A DNA stretch of 64,000 nucleotides, taken from positions 186,001 to 250,000 of the forward strand of contig NZ_BAABGM010000015.1 of the NCBI RefSeq assembly GCF_039541575.1, written 5' to 3'. Positions within the stretch are counted from its first letter, which is position 1. Every line of letters starts with the position of its first letter. Both the position numbers and the translations under genes were made by a program. Shown one piece after another: positions 44,601-51,800 of the stretch. The DNA comes from Fodinibacter luteus (GTDB lineage Bacteria > Actinomycetota > Actinomycetes > Actinomycetales > Dermatophilaceae). Below the pieces are notes generated by a model that searched no databases, was not told where the DNA came from, and worked only from the letters and a program-made list of their open reading frames with translations.

Positions 44601-46395
44601 GGCCGAGCTGCACGTCCACGTGCTCGACCCCACGGCGGCCCTCGCCGACCTCGAGCAGCTCCCCCACCTCGGCACCCGGATCGGTCCAGACGACCTCCGG
44701 GGGCTCCCGAGCCTCGCTGACCACCTGCGGCACGAGGTCGACTGTCGGCGGACGGGCGCTCGGCGCGTCCCGGACCGCGGCGAGGGCGCTGCCGAGACAG
44801 GACCGCACCCTCCGACCGTGCTCGTCGTCGTCGACGGGTGGGAGCAGCTCGTCGAGGCCCAGCCGGCAGGTGACCCCGACGGAGTGCTCGCCACCCTCGT
44901 CGCGATCCTTCGCGACGGCTGCTCCGTCGGTGTCGTGGGCGCTGTGTCCGGCGCGCGCTCCCTGCTCCAGCCACGGTGGACCGGCCTCGGCGGCCCGACG
45001 TTCCTGCTCGGCACGGTCGACCCGCTCGACGCCGCCCTCACCGGCCTTCGCAGCGCAGACCTCCCCCACGACCCACCCCCCGGCCGGGCCGTCCGGGTGC
45101 GGGACAAGCGCGAAGCCCAGTTCGTGGCATCGGCACCCGGCGACGCAGGCGCGCTCGCCGCGGGGTGGGGAGCCGGGCCTCACCGTCGCGGAGCGTGGCG
45201 CTGGCGGGCCCTGCCACCTGTCGCACGGCGGTCCGAGGCGCTGGGCGACGCCGGCCGACCCGCCTCGGCCTGGTCGTCCGACCGGCCCGACGCCGGCCCC
45301 CACACCGACCGACCCGGACTCGGCTCCCGCTCCGACCGGCCCGACGCAGGCCCCCACACCGACCGACCCGGACTCGGCTCCCGTTCCCACCGGCCCGGCT
45401 CGGGAGACGCGCTGCCCGGCATCGGGCTGCTCAGCCCGGACCACGCCGTGTGGTCGTGGCACCCCGACGAGATCGGCCGTCGGCTGCTCGTGGTCGGGCC
45501 ACCCGGCTCGGGTCGCACGAACACCCTCCGGGTCCTCGCCGAGGCGGCATCGGCCGCACGGCGTCCCGTTGCCGTCGTCACCGGCGCGCCAGCAGCCGAC
45601 GGCACGACGTGGGCGCCGGGGGCCACGCTCCTGGCGCCGGACGAGGCCGAGCGCCTCGTCACACTCCGCCGCCGGCACCCCGACCTCGTCGTGCTCGTCG
45701 ACGACGCCGATCGCTTGGCTCCCAAGGCGCCCGTGCAGCCCGTCCTGCACGAGATCGTCGGGCTGGCCGACCGCGACCCGGGCCTCGTGGTCGTCACGAC
45801 CTCGACCTCCGCGCTCGTCACGCGCTTCCGGGGACTGGACGTCGAGATCGCCCGATACCGCTCCGGCATCCTGCTCATGCCGTCCCCGGGCGACGGCGAC
45901 GTGCTCGGGGTCCGCGTCCCCACGACACCACCGAGGCTCCCGGGACGCGGGCTGCTCGTCCGGGGAGGTGGTGGGCCCGTGGAGCTCCAGGTGCTCCTCG
46001 CGGACGGGTCAGTCGTCGGTGCCGGGCCCGGGCACGACCTCGGCGTCCGGGACTCGGGCGGCGAACGCCGTGAGCCCGGTCACGAGGGCCAGCCCGATGA
46101 CGAGCCAGCCCGCGACGACTCGCGTCCCCTGCACGAGCCCCCACCCGACGGGCAGGAGCAGGGCGCTCCACACGATCGTCGGGGTCCGCGGCCAGGCAGC
46201 ATCGCCGAGCCAGCCCCGCGCGACAGCGGCCAGTCCCACTCCGCCCAGCAGGATGAGCAGCGCGGACATGACGACGCGCGTCGCGTCGCTTCCCTCGCCG
46301 ATCGCGAGCTCGTAGACGTAGAACGCCGCGAACCCGACCAGGACGACGGCCTGCACCCCGATGAGCGCCGCGGCGAGGCGGCGGGGGCCGCGTGA
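41635..46395 (+). CDS. FHA-FtsK/SpoIIIE triple-ATPase, EssC/EccC-like
   Basis: A 1586-residue protein built like type VII secretion ATPases. Residues 1-80 resemble a ubiquitin-like EssC N-terminus; an FHA domain follows (GLVVGRATGTGLDL, GLSRVHAVFEV, DSTNGVLVDG), then two membrane helices (about 225-265) and three ATPase modules. Module 1 has a full Walker A GGTTGSGKSEFL and Walker B LVVVIDEL. Modules 2 and 3 have GRPGSGRSTAL and GPPGSGRTNTL with Arg in place of Lys and altered Walker B, so only module 1 should hydrolyse ATP. An 18-residue segment (SDRPDAGPHTDRPGLGSR) is repeated at 45277-45384. The last 129 residues lie antisense to a membrane gene and look random. WXG-like partners may be those at 60345-61288. 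Confidence 0.85.
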   Translation: MEMTLTVHVPRRRPFPVDVVVEWVGEHSAADLCAALGDHLGEPVPGLSSRGVTVDPHGLVGMPPLLHGASVTVVGGPVLPVGRRGTGGVLELVAASGPDAGRSRPLVPPGLVVGRATGTGLDLADEGLSRVHAVFEVGPAGVTVRDVDSTNGVLVDGSRVDGVTVVDAGSTIVLGSTTLRIRRSAGHGLPETPAGDGTLVVRPSATATPLTAPVEVECPQPPPERHRTRIPWVAAIAPVPVAVALAFLLGPQLLLFAAFGPVVLVATALGDRWGAGRAHRRAVEVHAQAVRAARTRLEQALAHEAARLHHTHPDPHVVVTTAEHRLPGLWSGGAGMRLRIGLGAVPTRVRWAEGTRTTCPLADGVPVTVDLGQAGALAVVGGAETTRRLLTALIGQLCTAHPPHALNVAMAWVDPSWQWVSRMPHATDMGELLARGGRARGSPGPVGAAGEQAAQHPGGPTAAPSASRVLVVPAAGGVSRDADVAALVARARDAGAFVLVTVGDRASVPSGCGAVISRSDDGEYLLECDGDTLRVTLDLVGPWWGDRVSRALAPLRVRDGGVGGRWPLVLPLAEALGAERIDADEVLARWDAGGEAGAGPRAVVGVGADGPFTVDLRRDGPHVLVGGTTGSGKSEFLRTLVTSLAVACPPDDLTFVLVDFKGGAAFGGCSDLPHVVGLVTDLDEHLVTRALASLGAELRRRERLFAAVGASDLDAYRAQPRAEREQVPRLVVVIDELRALVDEVPEFVSGLIRLAALGRSLGVHLVLATQRPAGAVTAEVQANVNLRIAFRVRDRADSIDVLEDPGAALLRSATPGRGLCRGGDGSLVAFHAATVEEACVEPGPSLTLRRPGAPAAVGDSSDRASGASSGYRAAPESRRRLSGARPPVVAAVVAAHRRRGGPDPRRPWLPPLPTLVTRSALLQAAGSPTVDAVRATAAVGLVDEPDLQRVSPLQWSASDGPWLLCGRPGSGRSTALRSLVLSAAAHLGPAELHVHVLDPTAALADLEQLPHLGTRIGPDDLRGLPSLADHLRHEVDCRRTGARRVPDRGEGAAETGPHPPTVLVVVDGWEQLVEAQPAGDPDGVLATLVAILRDGCSVGVVGAVSGARSLLQPRWTGLGGPTFLLGTVDPLDAALTGLRSADLPHDPPPGRAVRVRDKREAQFVASAPGDAGALAAGWGAGPHRRGAWRWRALPPVARRSEALGDAGRPASAWSSDRPDAGPHTDRPGLGSRSDRPDAGPHTDRPGLGSRSHRPGSGDALPGIGLLSPDHAVWSWHPDEIGRRLLVVGPPGSGRTNTLRVLAEAASAARRPVAVVTGAPAADGTTWAPGATLLAPDEAERLVTLRRRHPDLVVLVDDADRLAPKAPVQPVLHEIVGLADRDPGLVVVTTSTSALVTRFRGLDVEIARYRSGILLMPSPGDGDVLGVRVPTTPPRLPGRGLLVRGGGGPVELQVLLADGSVVGAGPGHDLGVRDSGGERREPGHEGQPDDEPARDDSRPLHEPPPDGQEQGAPHDRRGPRPGSIAEPAPRDSGQSHSAQQDEQRGHDDARRVASLADRELVDVERREPDQDDGLHPDERRGEAAGAA
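45277..45384 (+). repeat. Two tandem 54-bp in-frame repeats in the FtsK-like gene
   Basis: The 54-nt unit starts at 45277 and 45331, with a degraded third start at 45385. It encodes a Pro/Asp/Arg-rich linker between ATPase modules 2 and 3. Confidence 0.75.
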
Positions 46396-46410
46396 GGAGG
46401 GGTCTGGCAC
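46009..46410 (-). CDS. Small four-helix membrane protein nested antisense to the FtsK-like gene
   Basis: A 133-residue protein with four membrane helices (LAAALIGVQAVVLVGFAAFYVYELA; VVMSALLILLGGVGLAAVARG; TIVWSALLLPVGWGLVQG; VVAGWLVIGLALVTGLTAFAA). I do not recognise a family. The GTG start at 46410 has TACGCT exactly 7 nt upstream, the leaderless pattern used by many genes here. This supports it as a real gene. It is overlapped almost completely (46009-46395) by the C-terminal extension of the FtsK-like gene on the other strand. Confidence 0.75.
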   Translation of the reverse strand: MPDPSSRGPRRLAAALIGVQAVVLVGFAAFYVYELAIGEGSDATRVVMSALLILLGGVGLAAVARGWLGDAAWPRTPTIVWSALLLPVGWGLVQGTRVVAGWLVIGLALVTGLTAFAARVPDAEVVPGPGTDD

Positions 46411-46417
46411 GGCATCC

Positions 46418-46423
46418 AGCGTA
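46418..46423 (-). promoter_or_regulatory. -10 box (TACGCT), leaderless membrane gene
   Basis: TACGCT on the minus strand ends 7 nt before the GTG at 46410. Confidence 0.5.
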
Positions 46424-46524
46424 GTGAGCCGACCACGGGAACACGCACCGGGGCCGGGCTCGTTGAGCCCTTGCGGACACCTGAGACGGCCGTCCAACTG
46501 TCGGGACGGTCACGTCGACAAACC

Positions 46525-46553
46525 TTCACGGATTCAACCCGGCCGGGTAGTGT
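46525..46553 (+). promoter_or_regulatory. whiB1 promoter
   Basis: TTCACG (46525-46530) and TAGTGT (46548-46553) are spaced by 17 nt. They predict a leader of about 120 nt before the whiB1 ATG, unlike the leaderless genes around it. Confidence 0.45.
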
Positions 46554-46680
46554 TGCCCCACGGACGTCTGTGCTGTGGACGTCCGTCTCGGTTGCGACGA
46601 CGCACCCAGCGGGCGTCCGCACCACCCCTCCGCAGGCGCTCGACCCGACCGCAGTATCCCCGCAACAAGGAGCACCTTCC

Positions 46681-46929
46681 ATGGACTGGCGCGACCGCGC
46701 TGCCTGCCTCGACGAGGACCCCGAGCTGTTCTTCCCCATCGGGAACACCGGCCCGGCGATCGCTCAGATCGAGGAGGCCAAGGCCGTGTGCCGCCGGTGC
46801 GAGGTCATCGACACCTGCCTGAAGTGGGCCATCGAGTCCGGTCAGGACGCCGGCGTCTGGGGTGGCATGTCCGAGGACGAGCGCCGCGCCCTCAAGCGCC
46901 GCAACGCCCGCGCCCGCCGCGCCGGCTGA
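46681..46929 (+). CDS. whiB1: WhiB1-type iron-sulfur transcriptional regulator
   Basis: An 82-residue WhiB protein. The four cluster-binding Cys are Cys9, Cys37, Cys40 and Cys46, followed by the GVWGGMSEDERRALKRRNAR turn and basic helix. The near match to WhiB1 (MDWR...CxDEDPELFFPxGN) points to the essential, nitric-oxide-sensitive WhiB1/WblE branch, which binds the sigma-A subunit. AAGGAG precedes the ATG. It stands alone, with a long leader and its own promoter. Confidence 0.95.
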   Translation: MDWRDRAACLDEDPELFFPIGNTGPAIAQIEEAKAVCRRCEVIDTCLKWAIESGQDAGVWGGMSEDERRALKRRNARARRAG

Positions 46930-47026
46930 ACCCCACCCCGCACGCCCCTCCCCCGGATCACCGCGATCCGGGTCCCGGCGGTCGTGTCGGCCGACCCCCG
47001 TACGCACGCCGACCGGACCCCGGGTG

Positions 47027-48508
47027 CTACCGGCTGAGCGGACGCAGCCGGGCGACGAACTCCACCCGCGTGCCGGCCGGCTCGTTGTTCGACCACCGGA
47101 TGCGCCCGCGCAGGTCCGCGGCGAGCGAGGTCACGATCCGGGTGCCGAGCCCGGCGAGCACCGGCCGGAAGCCCGCCGGAAGGCCCGCACCGTCGTCGGT
47201 GATGACGACGGTCAGCTGGTCCTCACCGTCCTCGAGCGTCTCGCGGGTCGCCGAGACCACGACAGTGCCGTCGCGGTCGGCCAGCCCGTGCTCGACGGCG
47301 TTCTGGACGAGCTCGGAGATGATCATCGCGAGCGCGGTCGCGTCCTCGGCGCGCATCCGGCCGAAGCTGCCGGTGAACGTCGAGTCGACGCGGTGCTCGC
47401 GCGTCGCCACCTCGACGACGGCCCGCAGCCCGCGGACCGCGATTTCGTCGAAGTTCACCGTCTCGTCGAAGCCCTGGCTCAGGGTCTCGTGGACGAGCGC
47501 GATCGTCCCGACCCGGCGCACGGCCTCCTCGAGGGCGGCCTGCGCGGCGTCGTCGGTCACCCGGCGGGCCTGCAGCCGCAGCAGCGCCGCCACGGTCTGC
47601 AGGTTGTTCTTCACCCGGTGGTGGATCTCGCGGATGGTGGCGTCCTTGGTGAGCAGCTCCTGCTCGCGCCGGCGCAGCTCGGAGACGTCGCGCAGCAGCA
47701 CCATCGCCCCGGTGCGCACCCCACCGATGGTGAGCGGGATGGCCCGCAGGGTGATCGTCGCGCTCTCGGTCTCCACCTCCGAGCGCCAGGCCGCCCTCCC
47801 GGTCGCGACGACCGCCAGGGACTCGTCGACGTTGCCTCCACCGCGGGCGGCGACGTCCGCGACGATCTGGGCGAGGACCTCGCCGACGACGTCGCCGACG
47901 TGACCCGTCCGGTGCACCGCCGACACGGCGTTCGGGCTCGCGTACTTGACGACCCCCTCGGCGTCGAGGTGGATGACCCCGTCCCCGACGCGCGGCGCGC
48001 CGCGGCGCATCCCCGTCGGGGCGGACGTCGAGGGGAACTCCCCCGCGGCGACCATCCGCATGATCGAGTCCGCGAGGTCGCGGTAGGTCAGCTCGAGACG
48101 GCTCGGTGTCCGCCCCGCGGTGAGGTTCATGTGGCGGGTGACGACCGCGATGGCGCGGTCCGCGTGGACGACCGGCACGGCATCCTCGCGGATCGCGATG
48201 TCGTCACGGAACGTCGGCGTCGACTTCGCGACGAGCCGGTGCGACTTCGCCGCCTCGTCGAGCATCGCTGCCCGCGAGCGGCTCGAGGAGCTGCCGACGA
48301 TGTCGTCGTAGAACACCATCGGCCCGGTGTTCGGCCGCACGTGGGCCACCGCCCGCCACCCGTCGAGGCCGCCGCGCACCCAGAGCACGAGGTCGGCGAA
48401 GGACAGGTCCGCGATGAGCTGCCAGTCGCCGGCCAGCAGGTGCAGCCACTCCGACTCCGCCGGCTCGAGGGTCGTCGTCTCGCGCAGCATCTCGGCCAGG
48501 GTGCTCAC
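47027..48508 (-). CDS. pdtaS: PdtaS-like sensor histidine kinase
   Basis: A 493-residue soluble two-component kinase. N-terminal GAF-like domain (about 1-140, with LHLLAGDWQLIADLSFADLVLWV), then a PAS domain (about 170-285), a HisKA_2 domain with the phospho-acceptor in REIHHRVKNNLQTVAALLRLQ, and HATPase motifs (SELVQNAVEHG; VVITDDGAGLPAGF). There is no membrane helix. In mycobacteria this kinase signals to an ANTAR RNA-binding regulator, which is not in this window. TAGGCT lies 7 nt before the GTG. It is convergent with whiB1. Confidence 0.92.
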   Translation of the reverse strand: MSTLAEMLRETTTLEPAESEWLHLLAGDWQLIADLSFADLVLWVRGGLDGWRAVAHVRPNTGPMVFYDDIVGSSSSRSRAAMLDEAAKSHRLVAKSTPTFRDDIAIREDAVPVVHADRAIAVVTRHMNLTAGRTPSRLELTYRDLADSIMRMVAAGEFPSTSAPTGMRRGAPRVGDGVIHLDAEGVVKYASPNAVSAVHRTGHVGDVVGEVLAQIVADVAARGGGNVDESLAVVATGRAAWRSEVETESATITLRAIPLTIGGVRTGAMVLLRDVSELRRREQELLTKDATIREIHHRVKNNLQTVAALLRLQARRVTDDAAQAALEEAVRRVGTIALVHETLSQGFDETVNFDEIAVRGLRAVVEVATREHRVDSTFTGSFGRMRAEDATALAMIISELVQNAVEHGLADRDGTVVVSATRETLEDGEDQLTVVITDDGAGLPAGFRPVLAGLGTRIVTSLAADLRGRIRWSNNEPAGTRVEFVARLRPLSR

Positions 48509-48515
48509 GGGCAGG

Positions 48516-48521
48516 AGCCTA
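48516..48521 (-). promoter_or_regulatory. -10 box (TAGGCT), leaderless pdtaS
   Basis: TAGGCT on the minus strand ends 7 nt before the GTG at 48508. Confidence 0.55.
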
Positions 48522-48537
48522 GGTCACCGTCCGACAC

Positions 48538-48745
48538 CGGATGCCGGGCACCCACCGCCCGTCACGCCCACCGCCCCGATGCCGGGCACCCGCCGCCCGG
48601 ATGCCGGGCACCCACCGCCCGGATGCCGGGTGCCACCGCTCGCCGCCCTCAACGCACGGATGTCGGGCGCCCACCGCCGTCGCACTCACCGCCCGGATGC
48701 CGGGCGCCCACAGCGGATGCCGGGTGCCCACCGCCCGGAAGAGCG
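48538..48745. repeat. Tandem GGATGCCGGGCACCCACCGC repeats in the pdtaS-gdh gap
   Basis: The 22-bp unit CGGATGCCGGGCACCCACCG, with variants, occurs about eight times in the gap between 48509 and 48837, including four nearly contiguous copies at 48538-48625. Some are degraded or carry inserts. No gene is present in this gap. Confidence 0.7.
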
Positions 48746-48770
48746 CCCACTCCCCTCCCCCGCGCCTCGA

Positions 48771-48837
48771 CTTGTTGCACATTCCCCACGCCCGCGGCGC
48801 CCGAGGGGACCGCGGAACGTGGGTGATGTGCAATAAG
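48771..48837 (-). terminator. Family B hairpin directly after the gdh stop
   Basis: Arms CTTGTTGCACATTCCCCACG (48771-48790) and CGTGGGTGATGTGCAATAAG (48818-48837) match at 17 of 20 positions. The arm begins at the base after the gdh stop codon. The core TGCACATCACCCAC is shared with the element at 61963-62021. Confidence 0.65.
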
Positions 48838-51800
48838 TCAGGAGGAGGCGCCGACGCGGATGACGGAGCGCAGCGTGCGCAGCGCCACCGACAGCGCCGC
48901 GATGTTCGGGCTCTCGAGCCGACGGATCGCCGACAGCGCGGTCCGGCTGCGCTGGATCGACTCCCGGTTGGCGCTCTCCCAGGCGGCCCACTGCTCGGCC
49001 GGCTCCGGGCCGGCGTCGCCGCCGACCTCGATGACCGACCGGGTCAGGGACTCGAGCACGGAGTACAGGTCGTCGCGCAGCGCCCCGCGGGCCAGGGCGT
49101 CCCACCGGTCGTCGCGCGGCAGGCGGGTCACCTTGGTCAGCATCGAGTCGATGCCGAACCGCTCCGAGACGAGGTAGTACAGCGGGGCGACGTCGGTCGG
49201 CTGCCGGCCGGTGTCGGCGGCGATGTCGATGATGTCGAGCAACGAGTACCAGTCGAGGAGGGAGGCGGCGTGCACGGCGAGGTCCTCGGGCACGCCGACC
49301 TTCATGTACTCCGACGCCTTGCGCTCCAGGCGCCGGCGCTCGTCGCCGCGCAGCAGCGTCGGCACCTGCGGGCCGAGCTCGTGCACGATGGCGGAGAAGC
49401 GCTCGATCTCCGCTCCGATGTCGAGCGTCGAGGGCCGCGAGGTGAGGAACCACCGCACCGAACGGTCGAGCAGCCGCCGGAACTCGAGGTAGAGGCCGGT
49501 CTGGGCCGCCGTCGGCACGACGTTGTCGAGCTCCTCGACGCGGCGCACGAAGTCGGCGAGGCCGAAGACCTCCCGGCAGACCACGAACGCCCGGGTCACC
49601 TGCTCCGACGTCGCGCCGGCCTCCTCGGTGGCCCGGTAGGCGAAGGTGATCCCGCCGCGGTTGACCATCGAGTTGACGACCGAGTTGGTGACGATCTCGC
49701 GCCGCAGCGGGTGCGCTGCGAGCTCGTCGGGGTAGCGCTCGCGGATCGGGGGCGGGAAGTACTCGCCGAGGGTCCTCGCGAAGTACGGGTCGTCCGGGAT
49801 CGAGCTCGCGAGGATGTCCTCCTTGAGGGCGAGCTTCGCGTAGGCGACGAGCACCGCGAACTCCGGCGACTTCAGCCCGAGGCGGTCGTGCACGCGCTTC
49901 TCGATCTCGGCGTCGCTCGGCAGGAACTCCAGCCCACGGTCGAGGTCGCCGCGGTCCTCGAGCCAGTGGATGAGGCGCTCGTGGACGCTGGCCATCGACA
50001 GCTCCTGCGCCCGGGCGTTGCCGAGGAGCACGTTCTGCTCGTAGTTGTCGCGCAGCACGTGCTGGGCGACGTCGTCGGTCATCGACGCGAGCAGCTCGTT
50101 GCGCTCCTGCGTCGTGAGGTCGCCGCCACGGACGACCTCGCCGAGGAGGATCTTGATGTTGACCTCGTGGTCGGAGGTGTCGACGCCGGCGGAGTTGTCG
50201 ATGGCGTCGGTGTTGACGCGCACCCCGTTCAGCGCCGCCTCGATCCGGCCGAGCTGGGACAGACCGAGGTTGCCACCCTCACCGACGACCTTGACCCGCA
50301 GCTCCCCGCCGTCGACCCGGATGGCGTCGTTGGCACGGTCACCGATCGAGAGGTGGTCCTCGGTCGCGGCCTTGACGTAGGTGCCGATCCCGCCGTTCCA
50401 CAGCAGGTCGACCGGCGCGAGCAGGATGGCGTGGATGAGCTCGGCCGGGGTCATCGTCGTGACGCCCGGGTCGAGGCCGAGTGCCGTGGCCATCTCGGGC
50501 GTGATGTCGACCGACTTCAGGGTGCGCGCGAACACGCCACCGCCGGTCGAGATGAGCGAGCGGTCGTAGTCGTCCCAGGACGAGCGCGGCAGCCCGAAGA
50601 GCCGTGTGCGCTCGGCGAACGCCGGCCCGGCAACCGGGTCGGGGTCGATGAAGACGTGCCGGTGGTCGAAGGCCGCGACGAGCCGGATGTGCTCCGAGAG
50701 GAGCATGCCGTTGCCGAACACGTCGCCGCTCATGTCGCCGATGCCGACGACGGTGAACTCCTGCGACTGGGTGTCGACGCCCATCTCGCGGAAGTGCCGC
50801 TTGACCGACTCCCACGCGCCGCGCGCGGTGATGCCCATCGCCTTGTGGTCGTACCCCGCCGAGCCGCCCGACGCGAACGCGTCGTCGAGCCAGAAGCCGT
50901 ACGACTGGGCGACCCCGTTCGCAATGTCCGAGAAGGTCGCCGTCCCCTTGTCGGCCGCGACGACGAGGTAGGGGTCGTCGCCGTCGTGGCGCACGACGCG
51001 CTCCGGCGGCACGATCGCGCCGGAGACCCGGTTGTCGGTGATGTCGAGCAGGCCCGAGATGAACATCCGGTACGCCGCCTTGCCCTCCTCCAGCCAGGCC
51101 TCGCGGTCGAGCGCGGGGTCGGGCAGCTGCTTGGCGTAGAACCCGCCCTTGGACCCGGTCGGGACGATGACGGCGTTCTTGACCATCTGCGCCTTGACGA
51201 GCCCGAGGATCTCGGTGCGGAAGTCCTCGCGCCGGTCCGACCAGCGCAGCCCGCCGCGGGCGACCGGTCCGAAGCGCAGGTGCACGCCCTCGACCCGAGG
51301 GCTGTAGACCCAGATCTCGAACTGCGGCCGCGGCGCCGGGAGGTCGGGCACCGCCTTGGGGTTGAGCTTGAGCGAGACGTACGGCTTGTGCTCGGCGCCG
51401 TCCGCGCCGTGCTGGTAGAAGTTCGTCCGCAGGCCGGCCCGGATGACGCCGAGGAAGGCCCGGATGATGCGGTCGTGGTCGAGCGAGGACACGTCGTCGA
51501 GGGCGTCGAGCACCCGGGTCGCGGCCGCCTCCTCGTCGGTCGAGGCACCGGATGCCGTCGCGCCGGCACCGTCGGACCCGGCGGCGGGAGCGCCAGCCGG
51601 CTGCCCGGCACCCCGGTCGGGGTCGAAGCGCGCCTGCCAGACCTCGACGAGGTCACGCGCGATCGTAGGGTGCGAGACGAGGGCGTCCTCGAGGTAGTCC
51701 TGGGAGTACGTGGCGCGGGTCTGGCGCAGGTACTTGGCGACGGTGCGCAGCACGACGACCTGGCGCCAGGTGAGCTGGGCGGCGAGGACGAGCCGGTTGA

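Noticed and set aside
48538..48745. CRISPR-like array in the pdtaS-gdh gap
   Set aside because: Units are contiguous 22-mers with no spacers of constant length, and no cas gene is nearby. It is a simple tandem repeat.
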